A stretch of 22,430 nucleotides of DNA from Gemmatimonadota bacterium (GTDB lineage: Bacteria > JBHIER01 > G020348925), in NCBI GenBank assembly GCA_020348925.1, contig CP070758.1, positions 681,211 to 703,640 of the forward strand, given 5' to 3'. The position numbers and the translations under genes are program-made. The notes beneath the pieces are model-generated. The model had not been told where the DNA came from. It saw only the letters and a list, made by a program, of their open reading frames with translations, and ran no database searches. Shown here piece by piece: positions 15,796-22,430 of the stretch; the first letter of the stretch is position 1, and every line of letters begins with the position of its first letter.

Positions 15796-15884
15796 CTGTC
15801 ATTCCGGGTTTATCCCGGAATCTCCTGAACAGAGAATCCGTTGCATCAATCGAGGAGATTCCGGCATTCCAGCCGGGATGACAG
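15796..15884. repeat. Inverted-repeat element of the REP/MITE type
   Basis: Two near-identical inverted arms of about 30 bases (15796-15825 and 15854-15884) both start CTGTCAT when read inward and both end at a GGAATCTCC-like stretch, with a 28-base centre. Each arm also contains its own hairpin: ATTCCGGG-TTTAT-CCCGGAAT in the left arm and an imperfect CCGGC/GCCGG in the right. Elements with CATTCCGGG...CCCGGAAT are common in bacterial genomes as dispersed intergenic repeats. No transposase is nearby. Confidence 0.75.
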
Positions 15885-15926
15885 CTCATGAATAAACCAG
15901 GTTGGAAAATAGTCGGTAAATGTCTC

Positions 15927-15955
15927 TTGATTTGCAGTGTTTTTGACATTATTAT
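15927..15955 (+). promoter_or_regulatory. Candidate promoter of the C1B peptidase gene
   Basis: TTGATT (15927-15932) and TATTAT (15950-15955) are 17 bases apart, about 110 bases before the ATG at 16070. The boxes and spacing are identical to those proposed for the LysR operon. Confidence 0.5.
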
Positions 15956-16069
15956 TGTAAAGGCCTGACTCGTCAAGGCAACTGCATATCCTGAAAATGT
16001 ATGATGAGGTAAAATCCCAACATCCTGATCGGTTGTTAGAGATCATTCATTTCTCAAAAGGAGGGACTG

Positions 16070-17479
16070 ATGAGGAAGCTTTTGCACACGCTCACACTGG
16101 TCTATCTTCTCTGTGTCGTCTTCATCTCTGAAGCAGACGGCCAATCCGTCGGCAAGGGAGGTATTACCCCGGCCATGATCAAGGAGATGCGAAAGTCCTT
16201 TCAATTGGACAACGCCACCAGGTCGGCCATGAATGCCTTGGCAAAAAACGACATCAAGGATCTCGCTCTGAACAGAGAGGCGCTGATCACATCGGACCAC
16301 TTTTTCTCCCACAAAATCAAGTCGGGTGACATCACCAACCAGAAGAGCAGCGGCCGATGCTGGCTCTTCGCCGGGCTGAACATGATGCGCCCGAAAATTA
16401 TCGAGAAGTACAATCTGAAGGATTTCGATTTCTCAGAGAACTACCTCTTCTTCTGGGATAAACTGGAAAAGGCCAATTTCTTTCTCGAATCGATAATCGA
16501 GACCAGAAAGAAAGACATTTACGATCGTGAAGTGGAGTGGCTTTTACAACACCCCTGTCCGGATGGCGGCTGGTGGCATTTTGTCGTCGAACTGGTCAAC
16601 AAGTATGGCGCCGTGCCGGAGAGCGCCATGCCTGAGACGAACAGCAGCGGCAAAACGGGAATGATGAACCGGCTCATCGATCGCAAGCTGCGCCAGGATG
16701 CCGTCGTTCTCCGCAGGATGACTGAGGAGGGGAGAAACGAGACAGCGCTTCGAAGTAGGAAAGAGGAGATGCTTCACGAAATCTATCGGATGCTGGCCAT
16801 GAATCTCGGCGTGCCGCCGACGGAGTTTCAGTGGCGCTACGAGACGGAAGACGATTCTGTGAGCCAAGCCATAACTTTTACGCCCCAGGACTTCTACAGC
16901 GATGTCGTGGGCATCAACCTCGATGATTACATCTGTATTTTCAGCTGTCCCAGCAGGGATTTTGAAAAGCTGTATCAGATCAGGTTCGACCGTGATATGT
17001 TCGACAAGCAAGATTTTACCTTCATCAATCTGGGCATTGATAAGCTGAAGGAGTATACTCTGGCGTCCGTCTTGGACGACGAGCCGGTGTGGTTTGCCTG
17101 TGATGTGGGCAAGGAAGATTATGTGGATGGCGGTATCTTTGCTCCTGGCATCTACGACTATGGGGCCCTGTACGGGATTGACATCAAGCTGACCAAAGAG
17201 GAACGAATCGTCTATCGCGAGAGTACGCCCAATCATGCTATGGTCATCACCGGACTTGACATGTCTGAGGACAAGCCGGTGAAGTGGCTCGTGGAGAACA
17301 GCTGGGGGGATGAGCGGGGCAAGGATGGCTACTGGGCCATGAGGGACGAGTGGTTCGACGAATACGTCTACGGTACCATCTTGCACAAGAAATATGTACC
17401 TCAACGTGTTGCGGATATTCTTACAACCGAGCCCACCGTCCTCCCACCGTGGGATCCTATGTATGCCTTTACGCGGTGA
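16070..17479 (+). CDS. Secreted papain-like aminopeptidase C / bleomycin hydrolase family protein (C1B)
   Basis: A 469-residue cysteine peptidase of family C1B. The catalytic residues are C97 in NQKSSGRCWLFAG (with the oxyanion Q91), H389 in PNHAMVITG and N410 in VENSWGDE. The family hallmark early segment is present: IINQKxSGRCW-like, followed by LNMMRP. These enzymes remove N-terminal residues from peptides, usually as hexamers. Most bleomycin hydrolases are cytoplasmic and have no leader, but this one has an N-terminal leader (residues 1-25, ISEADGQS at the end), so it is probably exported. AAAAGGAGGG upstream fixes the ATG. The protein continues past the usual C-terminal Ala or Lys with about 20 residues (TEPTVLPPWDPMYAFTR). 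A terminator follows at 17511. Confidence 0.95.
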   Translation: MRKLLHTLTLVYLLCVVFISEADGQSVGKGGITPAMIKEMRKSFQLDNATRSAMNALAKNDIKDLALNREALITSDHFFSHKIKSGDITNQKSSGRCWLFAGLNMMRPKIIEKYNLKDFDFSENYLFFWDKLEKANFFLESIIETRKKDIYDREVEWLLQHPCPDGGWWHFVVELVNKYGAVPESAMPETNSSGKTGMMNRLIDRKLRQDAVVLRRMTEEGRNETALRSRKEEMLHEIYRMLAMNLGVPPTEFQWRYETEDDSVSQAITFTPQDFYSDVVGINLDDYICIFSCPSRDFEKLYQIRFDRDMFDKQDFTFINLGIDKLKEYTLASVLDDEPVWFACDVGKEDYVDGGIFAPGIYDYGALYGIDIKLTKEERIVYRESTPNHAMVITGLDMSEDKPVKWLVENSWGDERGKDGYWAMRDEWFDEYVYGTILHKKYVPQRVADILTTEPTVLPPWDPMYAFTR

Positions 17480-17510
17480 CGCTTGATTCTTTGAACTGTT
17501 CTCATCATAG

Positions 17511-17550
17511 AACGCCCCGGAGTCGAAGAGACGCCGGAGCGTTTTCTTTT
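17511..17550 (+). terminator. Rho-independent terminator of the C1B peptidase gene
   Basis: AACGC(C)CCGG pairs with CCGG(A)GCGTT around a 13-base loop that itself contains a GTC/GAC pair, followed by TTTTCTTTT. It lies 32 bases after the stop codon. Confidence 0.85.
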
Positions 17551-17568
17551 CACATCGGACCTTGGGAT

Positions 17569-17586
17569 CCTTCGAGAAGCTCAAGG
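17569..17586. repeat. Short hairpin-type repeat, CCTTCGAGAAGCTCAAGG
   Basis: CCTT and AAGG close a stem with a second GAG/CTC stem inside and one bulged C. Very similar short stretches (CCTTCGACAAGCTCAGG-like) recur in many bacterial genomes. Only one copy is seen in this window, and no T-run follows. The 17551-17729 interval has no gene. Confidence 0.35.
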
Positions 17587-17729
17587 CATGCTTGGCTCAG
17601 ACATGCTTTTTGACTTCTTGGATTGCTGCGCTCCGATCTCCTATCTCCCATTCTTTGCCTCAGGATATTTCTCTCTCCCGCTGACCCTCTGCACTCTTCT
17701 CTCACGGACCTTTCCACACTGGAATCCTG

Positions 17730-19712
17730 TCACTTCATTAACAGCATCCGTTTGACAGCGGCAAAGTCGCTGGTTTGGAGACGATAGAAGTACACTCCAC
17801 TTCCAACAGCCTGCCCCATGGCATCCTCTCCATCCCAGGTGACGATGTAGGACCCAGACTCTTGCACCTCATCCACCAAAGTCCGCACCTCCTGACCGAG
17901 AAGATTGAAAATTTTCAGAGTGATACGGACGGGAGAGCTACCGTCTGGTATCTGATATCTCATATCTGTGGTCTGATTGAAGGGATTCGGAGAGTTCTGC
18001 TCAAGCTCAAACTCCACCGGGGCCATGGTTACGGATTTGACGAGAGCCATCAATCTGATAAAATCTTGGTTCGGGAGGAAAAGTTCCAGCGACTCAAAAT
18101 ACTCCATCACTTCTGCTGTTATGATGGGCTTGCAGGGTATCGGACCACCTGGACACTCCGGAATGATTTCCAAGATAACGTTGACAATACTCAACGCATC
18201 AAGAATGTTTATACTTTCATCCCCATTGCAATCCCCCCAAAAGAGTGCATCGCCGGTTAAGGGAGCCGTACCCAATATGTGGCCAATGACGGCAATAATA
18301 TCTAAAATGTCTATCATCCCGTCACACACGGCATCACCTCGAACGCACACGACGGTTTTGTACATGACGGTCGCAAAGTCCTCACACGTATTTGTATCAC
18401 CATAACTCAAACCGGTCACACACACATTTCCTTCGCTGTCAAGGGCCAAAGCACACGCTTCATCCCAGTAGGAATCAGGACCGTCGTAACGAATCACCCA
18501 TTCCTGTTCCCCATCAGATTCATATTTTATTGTTGTGTAGTCCTCCGATTCCGGGTTCGAATCAGAACAACTCCCACCGGTCACATAGACGTCACCCATT
18601 GCGTCGATTCCAATGGCAAGGGCAGCATCGTCGGCATGCCCAGGACCGTCGTGACGACCTACCCACTGCTCTTCACCGGAGGTGTTGTATTTGATCGTCG
18701 TATAATCCCAGGACGTCCCGGATCCCATGCTCAATCCTGTCACATAGACGTCCCCGGTTCCATCCGATTCTAATGCCAGGGCAATATCATCACCATTACC
18801 CGTCCCATCATATCGTGCAACCCATTGCTCCTCACCTGTTCCGCTGTATTTGATCGTCACATAATCCAGGCCGGTACCATCGCCTTCGCTCGTCCCGGAC
18901 ACGATAACACTGCCCTCATCATCGAGGACGATGCCATAAGCCCTGTCGCATTCTCCCGCCGGACCGTCATAGTCGGCCACCCATTCCTCATTTCCTCCGG
19001 AGGTATATTTCAACGTGACACAATCAAAACTCTGGCCGGTATCATCGGTCGTGAGCTGTGTCCAGCCGCCAATATAGACGTTTCCCAGGGCATCGATTGC
19101 CATCGCACGGGCCTCACTCGAGTGTGCCGACGTTTTACTGTAGCGGTTCACCCATAGTTGGTTGCCTGATCCGTCGTATTTCACAACCGTGATATCGGAA
19201 GAGCCTGAGGCACCTATGCCGGCACCTACGACATACAGGCTGCCATCGTCATGCACCGCCAAATCGAATGGTTCGTCCCAACCGCTTCCCGGACCGTCAT
19301 ACCGAGCAACCCACTGCTGAACCCCCGAACCGTTATATTTGATGGTCGTAAAGTCCGTAGAGGTGCCGGAATCCTCGCTCCATCCGGTTATGTAGATATT
19401 CCCGGTCGCATCCAGCGCGATGGCACTGGCCATGTCCTCGCCACCGCCTGTTCCATCGTAGCGAGAGACCCATTGCTGGACACCGGAAGCATCGTATTTC
19501 ATTGTGGTGAAGTCGTAACCATTGGCACCGACACTCCCGCCGGTCACATACACATTATCGTTCGCATCCAGGGCGATGGCGCTGGCTTTATCGTCACCAC
19601 TCCCGCTGCCGTTGTAACGAGCCACCCACTCCTGCCTGACCTGCGCATATCCGGACACTGCGATAACGATGCATACCAGGGCTGCTATCTTCAAAACGCT
19701 CTGCCCCTTCAT
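17730..19712 (-). CDS. Secreted SBBP-repeat protein with dockerin-like module and FlgD-like sorting domain
   Basis: A 660-residue exported protein. After a signal peptide (residues 1-24, ending VSGYAQ) come eight tandem repeats of 50-57 residues (28-453). Each starts with a W-V-x-R-Y-D-G step and continues with a DxxGNVYVTG and YTTIKY pattern, the SBBP (beta-propeller) repeat. A dockerin-like region follows (456-517) with two calcium-loop repeats, DAVCDGMIDILDIIAVI and DCNGDESINILDALSIV. The C-terminal 93 residues (568-660) are a FlgD-like Ig domain: QNSPNPFNQTT, IFNLLGQEVRTL, SGVYFYRLQT, ending KRMLLMK. This type of domain acts as a sorting signal in FCB bacteria. Starts at 19790, 19718 and 19712 are in frame; GGGGAG sits directly before the 19718 ATG and 6 bases before the 19712 ATG, so I choose 19712. 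Confidence 0.9.
   Translation of the reverse strand: MKGQSVLKIAALVCIVIAVSGYAQVRQEWVARYNGSGSGDDKASAIALDANDNVYVTGGSVGANGYDFTTMKYDASGVQQWVSRYDGTGGGEDMASAIALDATGNIYITGWSEDSGTSTDFTTIKYNGSGVQQWVARYDGPGSGWDEPFDLAVHDDGSLYVVGAGIGASGSSDITVVKYDGSGNQLWVNRYSKTSAHSSEARAMAIDALGNVYIGGWTQLTTDDTGQSFDCVTLKYTSGGNEEWVADYDGPAGECDRAYGIVLDDEGSVIVSGTSEGDGTGLDYVTIKYSGTGEEQWVARYDGTGNGDDIALALESDGTGDVYVTGLSMGSGTSWDYTTIKYNTSGEEQWVGRHDGPGHADDAALAIGIDAMGDVYVTGGSCSDSNPESEDYTTIKYESDGEQEWVIRYDGPDSYWDEACALALDSEGNVCVTGLSYGDTNTCEDFATVMYKTVVCVRGDAVCDGMIDILDIIAVIGHILGTAPLTGDALFWGDCNGDESINILDALSIVNVILEIIPECPGGPIPCKPIITAEVMEYFESLELFLPNQDFIRLMALVKSVTMAPVEFELEQNSPNPFNQTTDMRYQIPDGSSPVRITLKIFNLLGQEVRTLVDEVQESGSYIVTWDGEDAMGQAVGSGVYFYRLQTSDFAAVKRMLLMK
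18354..19631 (-). repeat. Eight tandem SBBP repeats (about 50-57 codons each)
   Basis: Eight units beginning EWVARY, QWVSRY, QWVARY, LWVNRY, EWVADY, QWVARY, QWVGRH and EWVIRY. Unit 4 is longest (57) and has a divergent first loop. The last unit lacks the usual end. The number of blades (eight) does not equal the family's namesake seven. Confidence 0.9.
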
Positions 19713-19714
19713 TG

Positions 19715-20605
19715 TCATCTCCCCTTTCGTGCTTGTATCTGACGTTTCATATCTTCCACCTTCTGTCGAATGACCCGAGGATAGTCCCACCTCTCCGAGC
19801 CTTCGTAGGTCTGCAAGAAGTGCTCGTACGCCTCAACCGCCTTTTCCAGCTCGCCTTGGCCTGCATAGGCGTCGCCCAGTGTCAGGTAGATCATATCGTG
19901 CTCGCGAGAAAGCTTACCCAGTGCCAATTGTGCAAATTTCAGTGCTTCGTCATACTCTTTTTTGGCCAAGGAGTACTCGGCGCGCTCGTAGTGTACGACT
20001 GCTCTCTCATCGTCGGTTTCAGGCTCTTCAATGTACAGGATCGATGTGTCGGGTTCGGCCTCAGGGTATGATCCCGTCACCCTGTAATCACCCGGTGAGA
20101 GTTGTTCGGTCAATTCGGGTGGAATGCGCAGGCTCACTGATATGGGTACTTTTCCCAAAATCACGGGTTCGTCGTCGACTGACTCCGGTTCTTCCAGGAG
20201 TTCATCCCACCGAACCGCTTGCAGAACGGGCATCCGCTCCGGTTTGATCCTCTCGATAGTCAGTTCCACCCTTGAAAACCACTCGATATTGTTTTCAGAC
20301 ACCCTCATCAACAAACTCGGTTGTGCGACAAACTCCGAAAAGTCCGGTACTTCCCTTCCTTCCTTCTCGGCCTCCCTGGCTTGCTCCCGCCACCTTCTCT
20401 TGGCCTCCTCCTCCGCACGGCGCACCTGGGCATTGACCAAGGTGACGTTCAGGGAAATGGGCATTCCCCGGAGAAATGTCGTCTCACCACCTCGGGTCCG
20501 TACATTGAAATGCAAAGACAGGGGGAGCTCCTCAGAGGCAAAAGCGGAACCACAGTGAAGAGTGATCCCTCCGACTGCAAGTAAAAGTTTGATAACCTGT
20601 TTCAT
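19715..20605 (-). CDS. Exported TPR-repeat protein
   Basis: A 296-residue protein with a signal peptide (residues 1-24, ending SAFAS). The middle (about 25-195) is beta-rich with a highly charged helical insertion at 60-88 (RRAEEEAKRRWREQAREAEK), then IPPELTEQLSPGDYRVTGSY, like an Ig/CARDB-type domain. I do not recognise a named family there. The last 95 residues hold two or three TPR units: AVVHYERAEYSLAKKEYDEA and IYLTLGDAYAGQGELEKAVE. GGGAGG 6-7 bases before the ATG supports the start. The gene lies 27 bases after the metzincin gene, and its stop overlaps an ATG of the SBBP frame, so the three form one operon. It may be an assembly or docking factor for the surface proteins next to it; this is inference. 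Confidence 0.8.
   Translation of the reverse strand: MKQVIKLLLAVGGITLHCGSAFASEELPLSLHFNVRTRGGETTFLRGMPISLNVTLVNAQVRRAEEEAKRRWREQAREAEKEGREVPDFSEFVAQPSLLMRVSENNIEWFSRVELTIERIKPERMPVLQAVRWDELLEEPESVDDEPVILGKVPISVSLRIPPELTEQLSPGDYRVTGSYPEAEPDTSILYIEEPETDDERAVVHYERAEYSLAKKEYDEALKFAQLALGKLSREHDMIYLTLGDAYAGQGELEKAVEAYEHFLQTYEGSERWDYPRVIRQKVEDMKRQIQARKGR
19719..19727 (-). promoter_or_regulatory. Ribosome binding site deciding the SBBP gene start
   Basis: AAAGGGGAG on the minus strand ends right before an ATG at 19718 and 6 bases before the ATG at 19712. The latter spacing is normal. The TPR gene stop (19715-19717) lies between them, giving coupled translation. Confidence 0.65.
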
Positions 20606-20632
20606 CGCTGCCTCCCTTCAACGAAATCAGTA

Positions 20633-22430
20633 TTAATCGGCATCGTCAATTCTGATAGTCACTCGACATACATTACAGTATCCGAAATTGCAGACGGGTA
20701 GTGTTGGCGACCAGTCGTCATCGCCAGAGCGCCAAAACGCCCCCCGCGGATTCCAGGCCAAGGCTACCGATCGCCATATTTCATAAAAGGGGTAGCGCAT
20801 GACACACTGTCTGTCTCCACCCACCGACTCCTCATCACTATTACCAGTCCATGGTCGACTGTTCACATCGATCCACCCATCAGCGGCACTTCCTGGTGCA
20901 TGTCGAATCGGAACACGCTGTTGGGGGTGGTGTTCGAGACTTATCCCGTGGCCCGTTTCGTGGCCAATAATATCCCTGATTGTTTCGTCTCTGCGTCCGG
21001 TTCCGTTGTAGAAGAACCAGGCCGCCCCTCTTTGCCTGCCGGCACCGTACCGGAACGTTGGATTTGACATATCGACGGTGCAGGCAGCTCTTATATTGTT
21101 TTCATAAATCTCTACTCTGCCTGCAGATCTCGGCGGTCCGATGGGAAGGGCCTCACCACCCATATTATCCCTGCACAGTCCCCAATTGCCTCTGCGGCCG
21201 TCGCCACCACCGACAGCGCGCCACAGACCGTGTTGATCGACTTTGGTGTGGCTCGTACGATTAAAATTGACAATTCTCGGTCCTTTTGCCGAATTAACGG
21301 TTCCTGGGCCCGCAGGAGCGTTCCCGCCCGGGTCATGACGGGCACCGTTCATCTCGTCCGGCACGATAAAATGAACATCAGCGGCGAAAGAGACATCCTC
21401 CGGCCCCCAGGCTGCGTTCTCCCGGTAGATGAGAAGCTCTTTGGTCAAAGTCAGCAATCTCTGATGGGCTCCTGAGATGTAAAATCCCCGAAATTCCTCA
21501 TACCGGGTCAAGCCGTCACCCTGACTATTGGCGGCCTGGTTCGGCACCACCTCGTCGTCCCATTCCGGATCGGTCCCATTCGTGGCATCGCCCCACCACG
21601 TGTCCGGAATATCATTTCCGTTCTCGTCTCTCGGAATTTTTGTCACCGCAGGTCCAAAGACACAATTTACAGGCCCGCCGGGCTCTCGAGGCAGGAGTTG
21701 CGCCGCACCGGGAGATCCGGCTTCAATCCAACCGAAACTCCCGTAGTCCTCCGAGAGCACGTATACCGTGGCTTCCGTCACCTCCTCCTTCGTACGAACC
21801 GCCAACCAATGGTCGTGAGCGGCGACCGTATTCGTAGCACACCCATTGATAAAATCGCATTGTTCCGACACAATCGTCACGGGATCGAAAGCCCCGTAAT
21901 TTTCCGGCGTGTTGAAATGCAAATCATAAGCATCGCCGACGCCTTTATTCAGACAGATACCCTTCTCTTTCGATAACGTCGTCGCGTGGAGCCGAAAGGT
22001 AATAATTGACGGTGGTCCGGGGTAGATACACTGCCCGTTTACTATCCAATAAATGCGAGCCGTAAAAGGTGTCACGTTACCGCACTCTGGCCACCAGGCA
22101 GGGTCGCATTTCGTGATGTCAATACCAGCACATATGACAACAATGATAGAGATGGTTGTGGAATTTGAATCTTCATGATTATCCCAGACAGTGAGCTGAA
22201 CGAGAAACGTTCCATCCTCCTCATAGGTATGCGTTACCACAGCGCCCTGGTCCGTGTTTCCATCCCCGAAATCCCACTCGTACGAGACTATTTCTCCATC
22301 AGGATCGTAGGATTCACTTCCGTCACACGTGATTGTATGCGGCACACACCCACTATCCGGAGTGACGACTGCTACTGCCACGGGCGGATTGTTGTACACA
22401 CGAATATCCACCTGATCCGTGCCGGTTCCC
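20633..22430 (-). CDS. PKD-domain protein with metzincin-like zinc protease motif (partial, 5' end outside window)
   Basis: The frame is open at the right edge of the window, so the start and signal peptide are missing. The first residues (TDQVDIRVYNNPP) look like the end of one domain, followed by a complete PKD domain (SESYDPDGEIVSYEWDFGDG, then THTY and FLVQLTVWDN). The rest is a large, Cys- and Trp-containing region. Near the end is HETGHGISLEHH (H codon at 20960-20962), which fits the metzincin HExxHxxxxxH zinc motif, with Ser where Gly is usual. About 45 residues later comes CVMRYPF, which fits the Met-turn. Together these suggest a secreted metalloprotease. I do not recognise the protein family in between. 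The last segment is CNFGYCNVC with four cysteines. It is the promoter-proximal gene of the three-gene operon as far as visible. Confidence 0.75.
   Translation of the reverse strand, partial: GTGTDQVDIRVYNNPPVAVAVVTPDSGCVPHTITCDGSESYDPDGEIVSYEWDFGDGNTDQGAVVTHTYEEDGTFLVQLTVWDNHEDSNSTTISIIVVICAGIDITKCDPAWWPECGNVTPFTARIYWIVNGQCIYPGPPSIITFRLHATTLSKEKGICLNKGVGDAYDLHFNTPENYGAFDPVTIVSEQCDFINGCATNTVAAHDHWLAVRTKEEVTEATVYVLSEDYGSFGWIEAGSPGAAQLLPREPGGPVNCVFGPAVTKIPRDENGNDIPDTWWGDATNGTDPEWDDEVVPNQAANSQGDGLTRYEEFRGFYISGAHQRLLTLTKELLIYRENAAWGPEDVSFAADVHFIVPDEMNGARHDPGGNAPAGPGTVNSAKGPRIVNFNRTSHTKVDQHGLWRAVGGGDGRRGNWGLCRDNMGGEALPIGPPRSAGRVEIYENNIRAACTVDMSNPTFRYGAGRQRGAAWFFYNGTGRRDETIRDIIGHETGHGISLEHHPQQRVPIRHAPGSAADGWIDVNSRPWTGNSDEESVGGDRQCVMRYPFYEIWRSVALAWNPRGAFWRSGDDDWSPTLPVCNFGYCNVCRVTIRIDDAD

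Noticed and set aside
15504-15881. Plus-strand open frame of about 125 codons in the divergent region
   Set aside because: It has no domain or ribosome binding site and runs into the inverted-repeat element.
16544-17584. Long minus-strand open frame of about 346 codons opposite the C1B peptidase gene
   Set aside because: It is antisense to a protein with clear catalytic motifs, has no recognisable domain, and is the usual mirror frame of a GC-rich coding region.
18545-18560. GGGTTCGAATC, resembling a tRNA T-loop
   Set aside because: It sits inside the SBBP coding frame and no acceptor, D- or anticodon arms can be drawn around it.
18354-19631. Regular repeats that could be read as a CRISPR array
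   Set aside because: The period is about 155-170 bases, the repeats are in-frame protein units with drifting sequence, and no cas genes are near.

Overview
The window reads as a chromosomal segment of an anaerobic or facultatively anaerobic bacterium, most likely from the FCB superphylum or one of its candidate phyla. This rests on three secreted-protein traits: a FlgD-like C-terminal sorting domain ending in a short basic tail, a seven-bladed-propeller (SBBP) repeat protein carrying a dockerin-like module, and a bacterial tricorn protease. An anaerobic lifestyle is suggested by a selenium/sulfur-trafficking cluster beside remnants of an oxygen-sensitive Fe-S reductase. No rRNA or tRNA gene is present to fix the taxonomy. 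Nearly all genes from 2 kb to the right edge lie on the minus strand; the exceptions are a serine hydrolase near the left edge and a C1B peptidase at 16-17.5 kb.

Layout, left to right. (1) 1-1934, plus strand: a frameshifted partial gene, an intact lipoprotein-like serine hydrolase of the beta-lactamase fold, and a GNAT acetyltransferase pseudogene with a premature TGA. (2) 2032-3186: a class V PLP enzyme with Asn at the usual PLP-binding Asp. (3) 3444-5880: a run of small, mostly Cys-rich proteins, in transcription order a QueG-like double 4Fe-4S protein, DUF3795, a CGGC-type protein and an ABM-fold protein. (4) 5987-6813: an ECF sigma factor with an overlapping short soluble zinc anti-sigma factor, behind a plausible promoter. 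(5) 7070-10808: in transcription order a selenium-type LysR regulator, a cysteine desulfurase, a short orphan coding remnant, DUF3343, YedF, and the fused wreck of a double-cubane/HgdB-type reductase and its ATPase activator. (6) 11292-17479: a secreted DUF4159 protein, a 1098-residue tricorn-like protease and, divergently, a secreted bleomycin-hydrolase-family peptidase. A MITE/REP-like inverted repeat lies between the last two. (7) 17730-22430: a three-gene operon for surface or secreted proteins, in transcription order a PKD plus metzincin-like protease (cut by the window edge), a TPR protein and the SBBP/dockerin/FlgD protein.

How the genes may work together. In the selenium/sulfur locus, the desulfurase would release S or Se from Cys/Sec, DUF3343 and YedF would carry it as persulfide or perselenide, and LysR would control the set. 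The likely original client, a double-cubane reductase with its activator, has been deleted and frameshifted, so the carriers now serve something else or are themselves on the way out. The tricorn-like and C1B peptidases form a divergent pair suited to extracytoplasmic peptide breakdown. No CRISPR array, intact transposase, phage gene or origin was seen. The best candidates for something undescribed are the decayed selenium locus, the unidentified remnant at 8590-8730, the Cys-rich cluster beside the sigma/anti-sigma pair, and the right-hand secreted operon.
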